From Symbiodinium natans (lineage: Eukaryota; Sar; Dinophyceae; Suessiales; Symbiodiniaceae), in NCBI GenBank assembly GCA_905221605.1, contig CAJNDS010000027.1, forward strand, positions 187,244-251,243: 64,000 nucleotides of DNA. The letters run 5' to 3'. Made by a program: the position numbers and the translations under genes. The notes beneath the pieces are model-generated. The model did no database searches, had not been told where the DNA came from, and worked only from the letters and a program-made list of their open reading frames with translations. The first letter of the stretch is position 1, and the number at the start of each line of letters is the position of its first letter. Positions 33,330 to 42,785 of this stretch are shown piece by piece.

Positions 33330-34030
33330 AAAAGCTTCTCAGGTCAGTTTGGTCAGCTGCCTTCATGGAGTTTGCACAGACACTCCCAAAGCTCCGAGCA
33401 AAACGAAGCGGTCCCATCTAGGACCTGTCTCCCAGTTCTCATTGTTATTGGAGTAGTATCACGTACGTTGCTTAAGTAACACTAGTTTTATAGTTTTATG
33501 ATACATCTGCGACGAACAGCAAAGAGAGTGCAGATACCCATTTCAGATCCAACACATAAACCTTCGTAGAAAATCAGGTTGCTCCGACGAGGAAATATTA
33601 ATGACTAATATCTAATGATTCAAGTACTGCGACATATTATGTAACAGTTACTCAATTACCTTCGTGAACATCGCCATACATCGCCATGAGAAGTGTAGTG
33701 TAGAATGAAGCCAGCCGACATTTGGTCTCGAAGAGCGAATTGCCACGGTTGCAGGAAATGTTTGGTGGCCACATGCTGTCACCGACTCTGCGATGCCAGA
33801 TGACTGAGACTGGGAGCGGTGCTGCATGCTGGGCAGGACCGACTGCTGCGCTACAGGCCAAATGGGGATTGGAGCCAGAAATGGCGAAAGCAATCCACAC
33901 AGTGTGTTCCAAAAGTCACAAATCAAGCGATTGCGCGGCATTAGGATACCCACGAATGCACTTTACATCGGCAGAGCATGTTCGTATCCAATCTACATTG
34001 ACGTGTTCCAACGTGCCCGATCATGACTAC

Positions 34031-34126
34031 CCCCTCCCCAGATGCCTCTGTCTGTGCCTTTGATGGTGGCAAAGGTGGCGGAGGTGGCTTGCTGGCCACA
34101 TTCATCGTCACATCCGCAGCAGGCAC
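34031..34126 (-). CDS. 32-codon proline-rich internal exon
   Basis: Exactly 96 nt between acceptor GTCAG and donor GGGG|GTAGTC, phase 0 at both ends. It reads VPAADVTMNVASKPPPPPLP and then PSKAQTEASGEG, a proline linker. It lies just downstream of the amplified-exon gene on the same strand and could be one of its last exons. Confidence 0.42.
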
Positions 34127-34394
34127 CTGACACGTCAACACGTGAAGCACCGCACTGTGCTAGGTATGGCCTGCAAAAGTTCCGGAGATGTACCGAAACA
34201 CGGCCGACGGCAAAAAGATACAAAAGCAGGAGATCCAAGAGAGCCTGGGTACCAGAGTTTAAATACCCTAACTTGAATGGCGTAGTGTGGTTTGGCACGC
34301 TATGGCTGTGGCGTGGCGGAACATCGATTCACTAAGGTCTGGATGTTCCGCTTCACTGGCGTACTGGAGTCTGCATTTCACACACCAGCAAATT

Positions 34395-37300
34395 GTCCGG
34401 ATGACGCGCGATGATCAAAACCACCACGGGCCCTGCCTCTTGAACTGCAGCCGAGGCAGTGCCGGTGTCCTGCAACAGCCAACTGCACAAATGCATTCTG
34501 CCCTATTCATCTCTGGCAAGGGCACCAATTAACCAATTAACTTTCGCGGATTCTCCTTTCGCGAGACTTTCGCGGACATCTTGCTTTACATCTTCAGAGC
34601 GTTTTAAATATAGAACCAAAGACACGGACCTTTGCATCAACCCTCAATATGCCATCGTGTCCTGCTCCGGCGGCTTGTTCACGACTAACTCACCGAGCAA
34701 GTCAGCGGCATCTTCTGGCGCGGCCTGACTACAAAGGCAAGGTGCAATGGCGACGTGCTGAGGCAGCAGGAAAGATCACGCCCAACATCGCACACCACGC
34801 AAAGAAACAACTGCCAATCTTTGCTAAGAATGGCTCTTGCTCCGCTGATGGCTCGTTTTTGGCCATCGTGTCAAGCAGCTCTGCCGACTCCTCAAGCAAG
34901 TCATCGAAGTCAAAATTGCCCCCCCGGCCCCCGCCCCCCCCCCGGGCCCCCAGCGTGCACCACTATCCATACCTAGGACCTAGAAGACACATTTGCAAGT
35001 AACCTGCATCGGCCGGTTATCCGTTTCATCAATCAAGCTGGCTCGCATTGTTGTTTCGAAAGCCCGTGGGTCCGTGTGTACTCCGAGGTGCTCGAGCAGA
35101 GCATATCAAAAGCCATACGGTGCGCCCACAAAGGCTGTGCAGCTAGAGGCAGCTACTGGTAGCAGCGACGCACGATGATGCGCGCAGTGGGCGGTCCTCA
35201 TGCTCTGGCTCTGGTGGCGCCACTTTGGCCACATCTGCAGAAGCCGCTGCAGCTTCCTGCGCCAGCTCTTGTGACATGGCTCACAAAGTCTAGCGTCGAC
35301 TGGGCAATCACGGCCAAAAAGGAGCAACACCTGACAAAACTGCCTCTACGCCAACCTGGTCCATGATACTCCACGATATTCAAGACGAACACGGGCCCGA
35401 CCTCTGGAACTGCAGCCGCGGCAGTGCCGGTGTCCTGCAAATGCCAACGGCAAACGGCATGATGTCCTATTTAAACTCGTACCTACGCCGTGCCGTCGTC
35501 TCCTGCTCCAGCGGCTGATCCACAGCTAACTCACCAAGCAAGTCAGCGGCATCTTCAGGCGCAGCCTGACTACAAGGTGCAAGCGCGATGTGCTGAAGCA
35601 GAAAGAGCACGCCAACACGCAAAAACACTGACAATCTTTGCTAAGAATGGCGCTTGCTCTGCTGACGGCTCGTCTTTGGCCATCGTGTCAAGCAGCAGCG
35701 CCGACTCCTCAAGCAAGTCATCGAGAAAGAGGAGCATTGCGCGGTACAGTACCCTTACCCATGCCGATGCCCGTGAACCCCAACCATTCATGACTTCTGC
35801 ACCTCACAAAACTGCCCTCTACGCCAACCTGGTCCATGATACTCCATGATATTCAAGACGAACACGGGCCCGACCTCTGGAACTGCAGCCGCGGCATTGC
35901 CGATGTCCTGCAAACGCCAGCGGCAAAAGGCATGACGTCCTATTATCCCTGGCCAATCTCGTACCTATGCCGTGCCGTCGTCTCCTGCTCCAGCGGCTGA
36001 TCCACAGCTAACTCACCAAGCAAGTCAGCGGCATCTTCGGGCGCAGCCTGACTACAAGGTGCAAGCGCGATGTGCTGAAGCAGAAGAGCACGCCAACACG
36101 CAAAAACATTGACAATCTTTGCTAAGAATGGCGCTTGCTCTGCTGACGGCTCGTCTTTGGCCATCGTGTCAAGCAGCAGCGCCGACTCCTCAAGCAAGTC
36201 ATCGAGAAAGAGGAGCATTGCGCGGTACAGTACCCTTACCCATGCCGATGCACTTGAACCCCAACAGCGCATGACTTCTGCACCTGACAAAACTGCCCTG
36301 AACGCCAACCTGGTGCATGATACTCCAGGATATTCAAGACGAACACGGGCCCGACCTCTGGAACTGCAGCCGCGGCAGTGCCGGTGTCCTGCAAATGCCA
36401 ACGGCAAAAGGCATGATGTCCTATTTAATCTCGTACCTATGCGGTGCCGTCGTCTCCTGCTCCAGCGGCTGATCCACAGCTAACTCACCAAGCAAGTCAG
36501 CGGCATCTTCGGGCGCAGCCTGACTACAAGGTGCAAGCGCGATGTGCTGAAGCAGAAGAGCACGCCAACACGCAATTACACTGACAATCTTTGCTAAGAA
36601 TGGCGCTTGCTCTGCTGACGGCTCGTCTTTGGCCATCGTGTCAAGCAGCACTGCCGACTCCTCAAGCAAGTCATCGAGAAAGAGGAGCATTGCGCGCTAC
36701 AGTACCCTTACCCATGCCGATGCACTTGAACCCCAACAGCGCATGACTTCTGCACCTGACAAAACTGCCCTCTACGCCAACCTGGTCCATGATACTCCAT
36801 GATATTCAAGACGAACACGGGCCCGACCTCTGGAACTGCAGCCGCGGCATTGCCGATGTCCTGCAAACGCCAGCGGCAAAAGGCATGATGTCCTATTTAT
36901 CCCTGGCCAATCTCGTACCTATGCCGTGCCGTCGTCTCCTGCTCCAGTGGCTGATCCACAGCTAACTCACCAAGCAAGTCAGCGGCATCTTCGGGCGCAG
37001 CCTGACAACAAGGTGCAAGCGCGATGTGCTGAAGCAGAAGAGCACGCCAACACGCAAAAACATTGACAATCTTTGCTAAGAATGGCGCTTGCTCTGCTGA
37101 CGGCTCGTCTTTGGCCATCGTGTCAAGCAGCAGCGCCGACTCCTCAAGCAAGTCATCGAGAAAGAGGAGCATTGCGGTACAGTACCCTTACCCATGCCGA
37201 TGCACTTGAACCCCAACAGCGCATGACTTCTGCACCTGACAAAACTGCCCTGAACGCCAACCTGGTGCATGATACTCCATGATATTCAAGACGAACACGG

Positions 37301-38625
37301 GCCCGACCTCTGGAACTGCAGCCGCGGCAGTGCCGGTGTCCTGCAAATGCCAACGGCAAAAGGCATGATGTCCTATTTATCCCTGGCCAATCTCGTACCT
37401 ATGCCGTGCCGTCGTCTCCTGCTCCAGCGGCTGATCCACAGCTAACTCACCAAGCAAGTCAGCGGCATCTTCGGGCGCAGCCTGACTACAAGGTGCAAGC
37501 GCGATGTGCTGAAGCAGAAGAGCACGCCAACACGCAAAAACATTGACAATCTTTGCTAAGAATGGCGCTTGCTCTGCTGACGGCTCGTCTTTGGCCATCG
37601 TGTCAAGCAGCAGCGCCGACTCCTCAAGCAAGTCATCGAGAAAGAGGAGCATTGCGCGGTACAGTACCCTTACCCATGCCGATGCACTTGAACCCCAACA
37701 GCGCATGACTTCTGCACCTGACAAAACTGCCCTGAACGCCAACCTGGTGCATGATACTCCATGATATTCAAGACTAACACGGGCCCGACCTCTGGAACTG
37801 CAGCCGCGGCATTGCCGATGTCCTGCAAACGCCAGCGGCAAAAGGCATGATGTCCTATTTAATCTCGTACCTACGCCGTGCCGTCGTCTCCTGCTCCAGC
37901 GGCTGATCCACAGCTAACTCACCAAGCAAGTCAGCGGCATCTTCGGGCGCAGCCTGACTAACAAAGGCAAGGTCGCCAGTGCGATGTGCTGAAGCAGAAA
38001 GAGCACGCCAACATCGCCAACACGCCAAAAACACTGACAATCTTTGCTAAGAATGGCTCCTGCTCTGCTGACGGCTCGTCTTTGGCCATCGTGTCAAGCA
38101 GCACTGCCGACTCCTCAAGCAAGTCATCGAAGTCCAATACTGCCCCCCCCCACCCCGGCCCCGAGCGTGTTTCATCATCCAAGCTGGCTGGCATTGTTGC
38201 TTCCAGGGCCTGTATGTACTCTGATGTGCTCAATCAGAGCTATACGGCGCGCTCCGAAATGTCAAAACGGCTGTGCAGCTACATGCAGCTACTGGTAGCA
38301 ACGGCACACAATGATACGGACAGTGGGTGGTCCTCATGCTCTGGCTCTGGTGGCGCCACTTTGGCCACATCTGCAGAAGCCACTGCAGCTTCCTGCGCCA
38401 GCTCTTGTGGCATGGCTCACAAAGTGGAATTTTGGGCAACCACAGAGAAGCAAGCTCCGTGCATCACCTCGCCATTCGACGTCCCACAAAAACAACATAG
38501 CAGCTGGGATCGAAACTTAATGGATGCTGGTCCTCCACAGCATCAAGCAAACTGGCTTGACCTGCAGCTTCCGCAGCCTGTGGACACTATGTTCAAAGCA
38601 GGCGGTTCAATCAAAATACCTCCCA
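34395..38625 (-). CDS. Gene with tandemly amplified acidic exons, unknown function
   Basis: Minus-strand order: about 38600-38490 (AAEAAGQASLLDAVEDQHPL); 38440-38340 (QELAQEAAVASADVAKVAPP and PEPEHED); 38233-38170 (MSTSEYIQALEATMPASLDD); then a three-exon module seen seven times: [A] DDLLEESA-LLDTMAKDEPSA and EQ-PFLAKI, [B] AAPEDAADLLGELAVDQPL, [C] AAAAVPEVGPVFVLNI. Near 35290-35040 the ELAQEAA and SLIDET exons recur, followed by the last, diverged module (34912-34400). A and B are separated by about 66 nt starting GT and ending CAG. The modules are acidic and helical. No domain is recognised. The 229-codon plus ORF at 37986-38675 lies antisense to this gene. Splice sites for A are not intact in all copies. 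Confidence 0.5.
35511..37898 (-). repeat. Tandem array of five ~480-bp units
   Basis: Unit starts lie at 35511, 35993, 36465, 36947 and 37427, giving lengths 482, 472, 482, 480 and 472. Units are nearly identical. A sixth, more diverged copy continues to about 38140, and another lies at 34640-34912. Length differences come from a 10-bp indel (TATCCCTGGCCAATC versus TAATC) and a 2-bp deletion near 37174. Confidence 0.96.
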
Positions 38626-38668
38626 AAGGTTACGTCACTACCACGATGGCAGGGGGCCACAACCACTA

Positions 38669-38860
38669 CATATAGGTATAGATATAGATATAGATATAGA
38701 TATAGATATAGATATAGATATAGATATAGATATAGATATAGATACAGATATAGATACAGATACAGATATAGCTATAGCTATAGCTATAGATATAGATATA
38801 GATATAGATATAGATATAGATATCCATATAGATATCGATGTCGATATCGATATAGATATA
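38669..38860. repeat. (GATATA)n satellite
   Basis: About 30 copies of a GATATA/TATAGA hexamer with GCTATA and GATATC variants. Frames across it encode Tyr-Arg or Ile-Ser repeats and are not real genes. Confidence 0.96.
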
Positions 38861-39077
38861 CCACGACAAGGAATGCTCACCACGACAAGAATTTGAGTTG
38901 CACGACGTCAGTAGAGGAGAGAGGAGGGACCTGGGAGTGGGGGAGCGCGGGGAATCCAGCGACAGGGGCGGGAGCTGTGGGGGACCCTTGGGAGAAAGGG
39001 CGCAACCCTTTGAAACCCCTCTGAAAGACGTTCATTTGGGTTTGTATTTTAATGGGGAGGCGCGTGACACGTGTTGG

Positions 39078-39236
39078 GGTCGGGGTATGTTTCGCGGGTA
39101 TGTTTCGGGGTATTTTTCGGGGTATGTTTCGGGGGTATGTTTCGGGTATGTTTCGCGGCATCAGGAGCTACTTTACCTGCAATCTCGGGGGTATGTTACG
39201 GGGTGTTACGGGGTATGTTTCGCGGGTGTGCAACCT
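39078..39236. repeat. Degenerate GGGTATGTTTCG repeats
   Basis: GGGTATGTTTCG and shorter GGTATTTTTCGG variants recur about nine times, spaced 10-17 bp, with a gap near 39160-39185. Confidence 0.85.
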
Positions 39237-39651
39237 GTGTGCCATTCTTAAACCTGAGCCCCCCAAAAAAACACAAACCCATTTGGCAACCTTTGAAGGA
39301 CACTGGAAACCCTAGCAAAAGACTCACGGACATGCCACCGAAACGTCCCAGAGACCGCCAAGAACAGGTGCACTGGAAGCGTTTGGACCCTTCCTGTGGG
39401 CATGACTCGAAAAAACACTTTAAGGATCTGAACTAAGGCCTTGTTGTGCCAAGAAATGATTTTGTCAGTGCAAGGTCACCGTACGAGACGTCCTTGTCAA
39501 TGTGCAAAAAACCTTCTCGCGGAACAAACACCCACCCCCCTTTCTTCTGTCAATACGTTGAAGTATCTGAGCGAAAACTGACAGGACACTTTGACCTCGT
39601 CATACATGTCCGCGCTCATAGCACTGGTCTCCTGCAGCTGACGATGCTAAG

Positions 39652-40362
39652 CTATAAGGCACGGACTGCGGGGCCTGCAAAAAAGCTCAACCGTGGCAAC
39701 TGGACAGCTTGTTCGACAGTTGCAAAGTTGTCATCCTGCGGTATGTCGAGGTCCAGGGCATCGTCCCAGCCATCTCTCAACAATGCAGATTGTGATAGAG
39801 CACTACTGTACCGAATTTTGCAGAGTTCTGCAGAACTGAAGCTCATTGCCAGGTCAAGAGATACATTCAGGATTGGACATTGGTTTCTTTCCCTTCTCCG
39901 AGTTGCACACCCAATTTCACGGGACTCCATGCCTGTAGCTTCTTGTAGGAGGTCTGCTGGCGCAAGGTCTGGTTCCCAACCTGCAGCAAAGGGATATGGC
40001 AAAAACACGGGCTCTGTAGCCACCACACTTTCAGAGCCGTAGTTCGTACTACTGCACAACAGGCTTTGGGATTCGACCAAGGCTTGCCGATTGATTCTGG
40101 AGAGGCGAATGACACGATGTTTGGGGGACGCGGAAGCACGGAGAGTTGGACGGTGCTTGCAGAGTGCAAATGGCCTTCCACAGCGTTCGGAGCATCTTCT
40201 GCTTCCCCAGGGCCTGAGCGGCTTCGTTGCGAAATCTTGCCACGAGATTGCTCGGTGCGTCTCTGCGCTGACTGGCGATGCATGGCGTTGTACAAAGTTG
40301 CAAGCCGCAACGCCTGCAACACTCAAGGGCATCTCACCTGTCCCGCTGGACACTAGGATCAT
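39652..40362 (-). CDS. 236-codon ORF region, unknown function
   Basis: All three minus frames are open over 40049-40300, and one stays open for 236 codons. Likely real pieces are about 40010-39925 (PVFLPYPFAAGWEPDLAPAD) and 39785-39700 (RDGWDDALDLDIPQDDNFAT). The latter is a tryptophan/aspartate motif seen in acidic tails of vesicle-traffic proteins, but that is only a resemblance. Another frame reads STVQLSVLPRPPNIVSFASP near 40150. The plus 198-codon ORF (39446-40042) lies opposite the lower half and is taken as a shadow. Confidence 0.35.
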   Translation of the reverse strand: MILVSSGTGEMPLSVAGVAACNFVQRHASPVSAETHRAISWQDFATKPLRPWGSRRCSERCGRPFALCKHRPTLRASASPKHRVIRLSRINRQALVESQSLLCSSTNYGSESVVATEPVFLPYPFAAGWEPDLAPADLLQEATGMESREIGCATRRRERNQCPILNVSLDLAMSFSSAELCKIRYSSALSQSALLRDGWDDALDLDIPQDDNFATVEQAVQLPRLSFFAGPAVRAL

Positions 40363-40549
40363 CTAAAAACAGGACCAAATAAGACATGAGAAGTAGAGTT
40401 CGGACTTGCAGCTTCCTGAAGCAAAATCGTGCAAGACTCCAGTGACCGACCTTGATGAAACAACAATTTGCTGACGGGAAATGTTCCGACCCCATCTGGA
40501 CATTGCGTAGCCAAAGATCAGGCTATGCTATGACCATGGCACATGCATC

Positions 40550-40682
40550 TGGACAGCTCAGAGGCCAACAATGGCCGTGAGAATTTGGAGCATTTGCAAA
40601 CTCTCAGCTTGCAGCCCGGCTTGATGACCACGTCCGACTCAGAGCCAGGGGCAGTGGCGGCGGCTGTCGTCGTGCGGCCTGC
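40550..40682 (-). CDS. Exon candidate between two minus genes
   Basis: After acceptor TTGATGCAG the frame reads GRTTTAAATAPGSESDVVIK and then PGCKLRVCKCSKFSRPLLAS, with almost only C- or G-ending codons. It lies downstream of the PDZ gene on the same strand. The opposing plus ORF (40543-40764) starts with ATG but has weaker codon bias. Confidence 0.4.
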
Positions 40683-40888
40683 ATCAACCCCACACAGACC
40701 AAAGACTTTCCTGAAACTCCCTAGTCGTAGGCTCTCTGTGCTGACTTCAAAACTTCAGTCATGACAACAACAGAGAAGGACAAATCAGGGAAATAACTGC
40801 CTTGTGGAGCTCCATCAGGATGTTCGAAGGTCAAAGAAATCTCATTTGCAAGGATGCTGAATGCTGAAACTGTTGCGGCAGGGGCTTG

Positions 40889-41416
40889 CTAGCCATAGGC
40901 TACTGCTCCTGCCAAGCTGCATGACACCGGTGCTTGCTTCTCAGAACTCCCAGTGCTGCCAGGCAGCTGGTCGGGACTTGCCTTGGATCCACTTCCTGAG
41001 CTCGCTTCAACAGTCTCCCCTGCTTCGTATACGCTTGGCTTCCTGGTGAATAGCAGGACAACCGCAGGGGTCTTAAGATGCCTGATCGAGCATCAAGAGT
41101 GCCTCTGCAACAAAAGCTATGGATTGAAAGGCCATTGATGCCCTCCCCAGCTCTCCTTGATGCCAGAGCACCGGATGAGCCTCTTCACGCGTGCGTCTCC
41201 CGTAGCAGGTGAATCCTGCAGACGGTAGCATGTGCAGCCAAAAAGGCGGCGGCAGCAGCAGCAGCAGCAGCATCATCATCATCATCATCGTGATACTCAT
41301 GGTCCTCATGATCGTCCTCGTCGTAGTCACCATCGTCATAAAGCGCATCATCAGCGTTATCGTCACCATAATCCTCATCAGCTCGTCATCGTCATCACCA
41401 TCATCATCATCAGCAT

Positions 41417-41473
<57 letters not shown>

Positions 41474-42607
41474 GTCCTGCAGCAAACTGAAGCACAACAT
41501 CTGGGTAGATGGGCAAATGGCCTCTGCTGGCGGTGCGGGAATTTTCTCGCCATTCACGGCCATCAGCCGAGCGCCAGGGCACAGACCCAGGCGCTGCGCC
41601 TGACCCTCGGACGACACACGATCACAAAAAGCACAACGCATGTGTTTGTACATGCTCAAGGGCACAGAGCATCTCAAAGATGCTTGGCTTAAAAGTTGAA
41701 GCGCCTCTTCAGTCACTGCCACCACCCGAGGACCTTCCAGCTCGAAGCCCAAAGGCCCATCCTTCAAAAATCTCAGCAGCTAAGGCTGTCTGAAGCTTTG
41801 GCGTGGTCCAGGACAACGCCTTCAAGATCTATGCCGCTCCAAACCCTGCACCCCGTCATACCACATCCCTGCGTATCTCCGATTCTCTCTGCCCACAACC
41901 ATCACCTCAAACAGCAGATCAACTGTAGATGGCTTTGTCTCCACGGGCAGCTGAAGCAGGCGCTCCTCAGGGCCCAGTGGTCGACCAGAATAAACTGGCA
42001 ATAAAAAACGACTGCCCCTACACACGCGGCTGCACGTTGCATGTAACACGGCGCCTAGCGGCCTAGCTACAAGTACTGCAAAATGGTCTGCAGCTTGGGC
42101 GCAGCCCCTTGAGCTAGCCCTGAAGCCTCAGCACCACAGCTTCTTGTAACTTTCGCCAAGTCTTTGCACAATTGGTTTGCAAAAGCTTCAGGCTTATACT
42201 TCAGCTCAAGCTACACAGCGGAGTCGAAAGTGCACAGCGGAGTGCTCTGGGATCTGGACAGCTGCCTGCGCTTCCTCACGTAGTTTTGCTGCCTCTTTGG
42301 CCGCCTTCTCTGCAGCCTCGCTTCAAACGAATCTTCAACGAAACATCTCAAAACACAAGCTCTCTGCCCTCAAGTAATCTCCCTGTAGATTCGTTACCGT
42401 CAGGGTCGTGTGATTTTGAGACCCTTGGCCCTTGACTCTGTTAGAACTGAATGTACAACTGAATGTACAAGTATGGAGCATGGAAACCATCTTAGAAACC
42501 ATAGCCATCAATGGCATCACTGGCATCACTCCTGGGGGTGCCTCCTTTGCTGCTTCCTGGGCTGCTTGTGCCATTGAGGCCGCGCGGGACAGCCATGATG
42601 ATGCCAT
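40889..42607 (-). CDS. PDZ-domain protein gene, multi-exon, with GC-AG introns and a frameshift
   Basis: Exon 1, 42542-42607 (ATG, MASSWLSRAASMAQAAQEAA). Exon 2, 42260-42316 (AAEKAAKEAAKLREEAQAA); the join continues an alanine/lysine coiled coil. Exon 3 starts at 42204 (LKYKPEAFANQL). A further exon, about 41990-41840, includes LLFEVMVVGRENRRYAGMWY. PDZ exons: 41705-41761 (DGPLGFELEGPRVVAVTEE), 41522-41605 (GQAQRLGLCPGARLMAVNGE) and one starting at 41102 (ALLMLDQ). GPLGFELEG is the PDZ carboxylate-binding loop and GARLMAVNGE the usual core. These exons are phase 0, and introns after exons 1, 5 and 6 read GAG|GC...GAG|G. In the last exon the frame stops at TAA, but one frame over it continues KTPAVVLLFTRKP to a stop at 40889, so a one-base insertion is likely. 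PDZ domains bind protein C-termini; the partner is unknown. Confidence 0.65.
41246..41470. repeat. (CAG)n and (CAT)n trinucleotide tracts
   Basis: A (CAG)6-(CAT)6 block and a (CAG)19 block flank mixed TCATCG/CATCAT sequence. On the minus strand this is CTG/ATG. The tract lies wholly within the predicted GC-AG intron 41103-41521 of the PDZ gene, so its Leu/Met, Ser or Ala translations are not expected in the protein. Confidence 0.95.
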
Positions 42608-42656
42608 GGTACGGGAGCGGCACAAAGGGAGGGCTTATACGGACACGGGAACCAAG

Positions 42657-42750
42657 GGTTTAGTTTAGGGTTTAGGGTTTCGGGTTTTAGGGTTTTAGGG
42701 TTTTAGGGTTTTAGGGTTTTAGGGTTTTAGGGTTTAGGGTTTAGGGTGTA
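42657..42750 (+). repeat. Interstitial telomere-like repeat, TTTTAGGG variant
   Basis: TTTAGGG units at the edges enclose six TTTTAGGG octamers. The octamer is the unit known from Chlamydomonas telomeres. The block sits about 50 bp upstream of the PDZ gene ATG and about 40 bp below the next minus-strand gene. Confidence 0.95.
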
Positions 42751-42785
42751 AGGGGTAACTAATGCACAAAGGTAGGGCTGTGCGG

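Noticed and set aside
35511-37898. CRISPR-like array
   Set aside because: Repeat units are ~480 bp with no spacers; this is exon duplication.
37986-38675. 229-codon plus-strand ORF
   Set aside because: It is antisense to the amplified-exon gene and uses the reverse of its conserved exons.
38640-38883. Tyr-Arg and Ile-Ser repeat proteins
   Set aside because: Produced by the GATATA satellite.
41209-41490. Poly-Ser/Ile and poly-Ala/Leu frames
   Set aside because: Trinucleotide repeats lying in a predicted intron of the PDZ gene.
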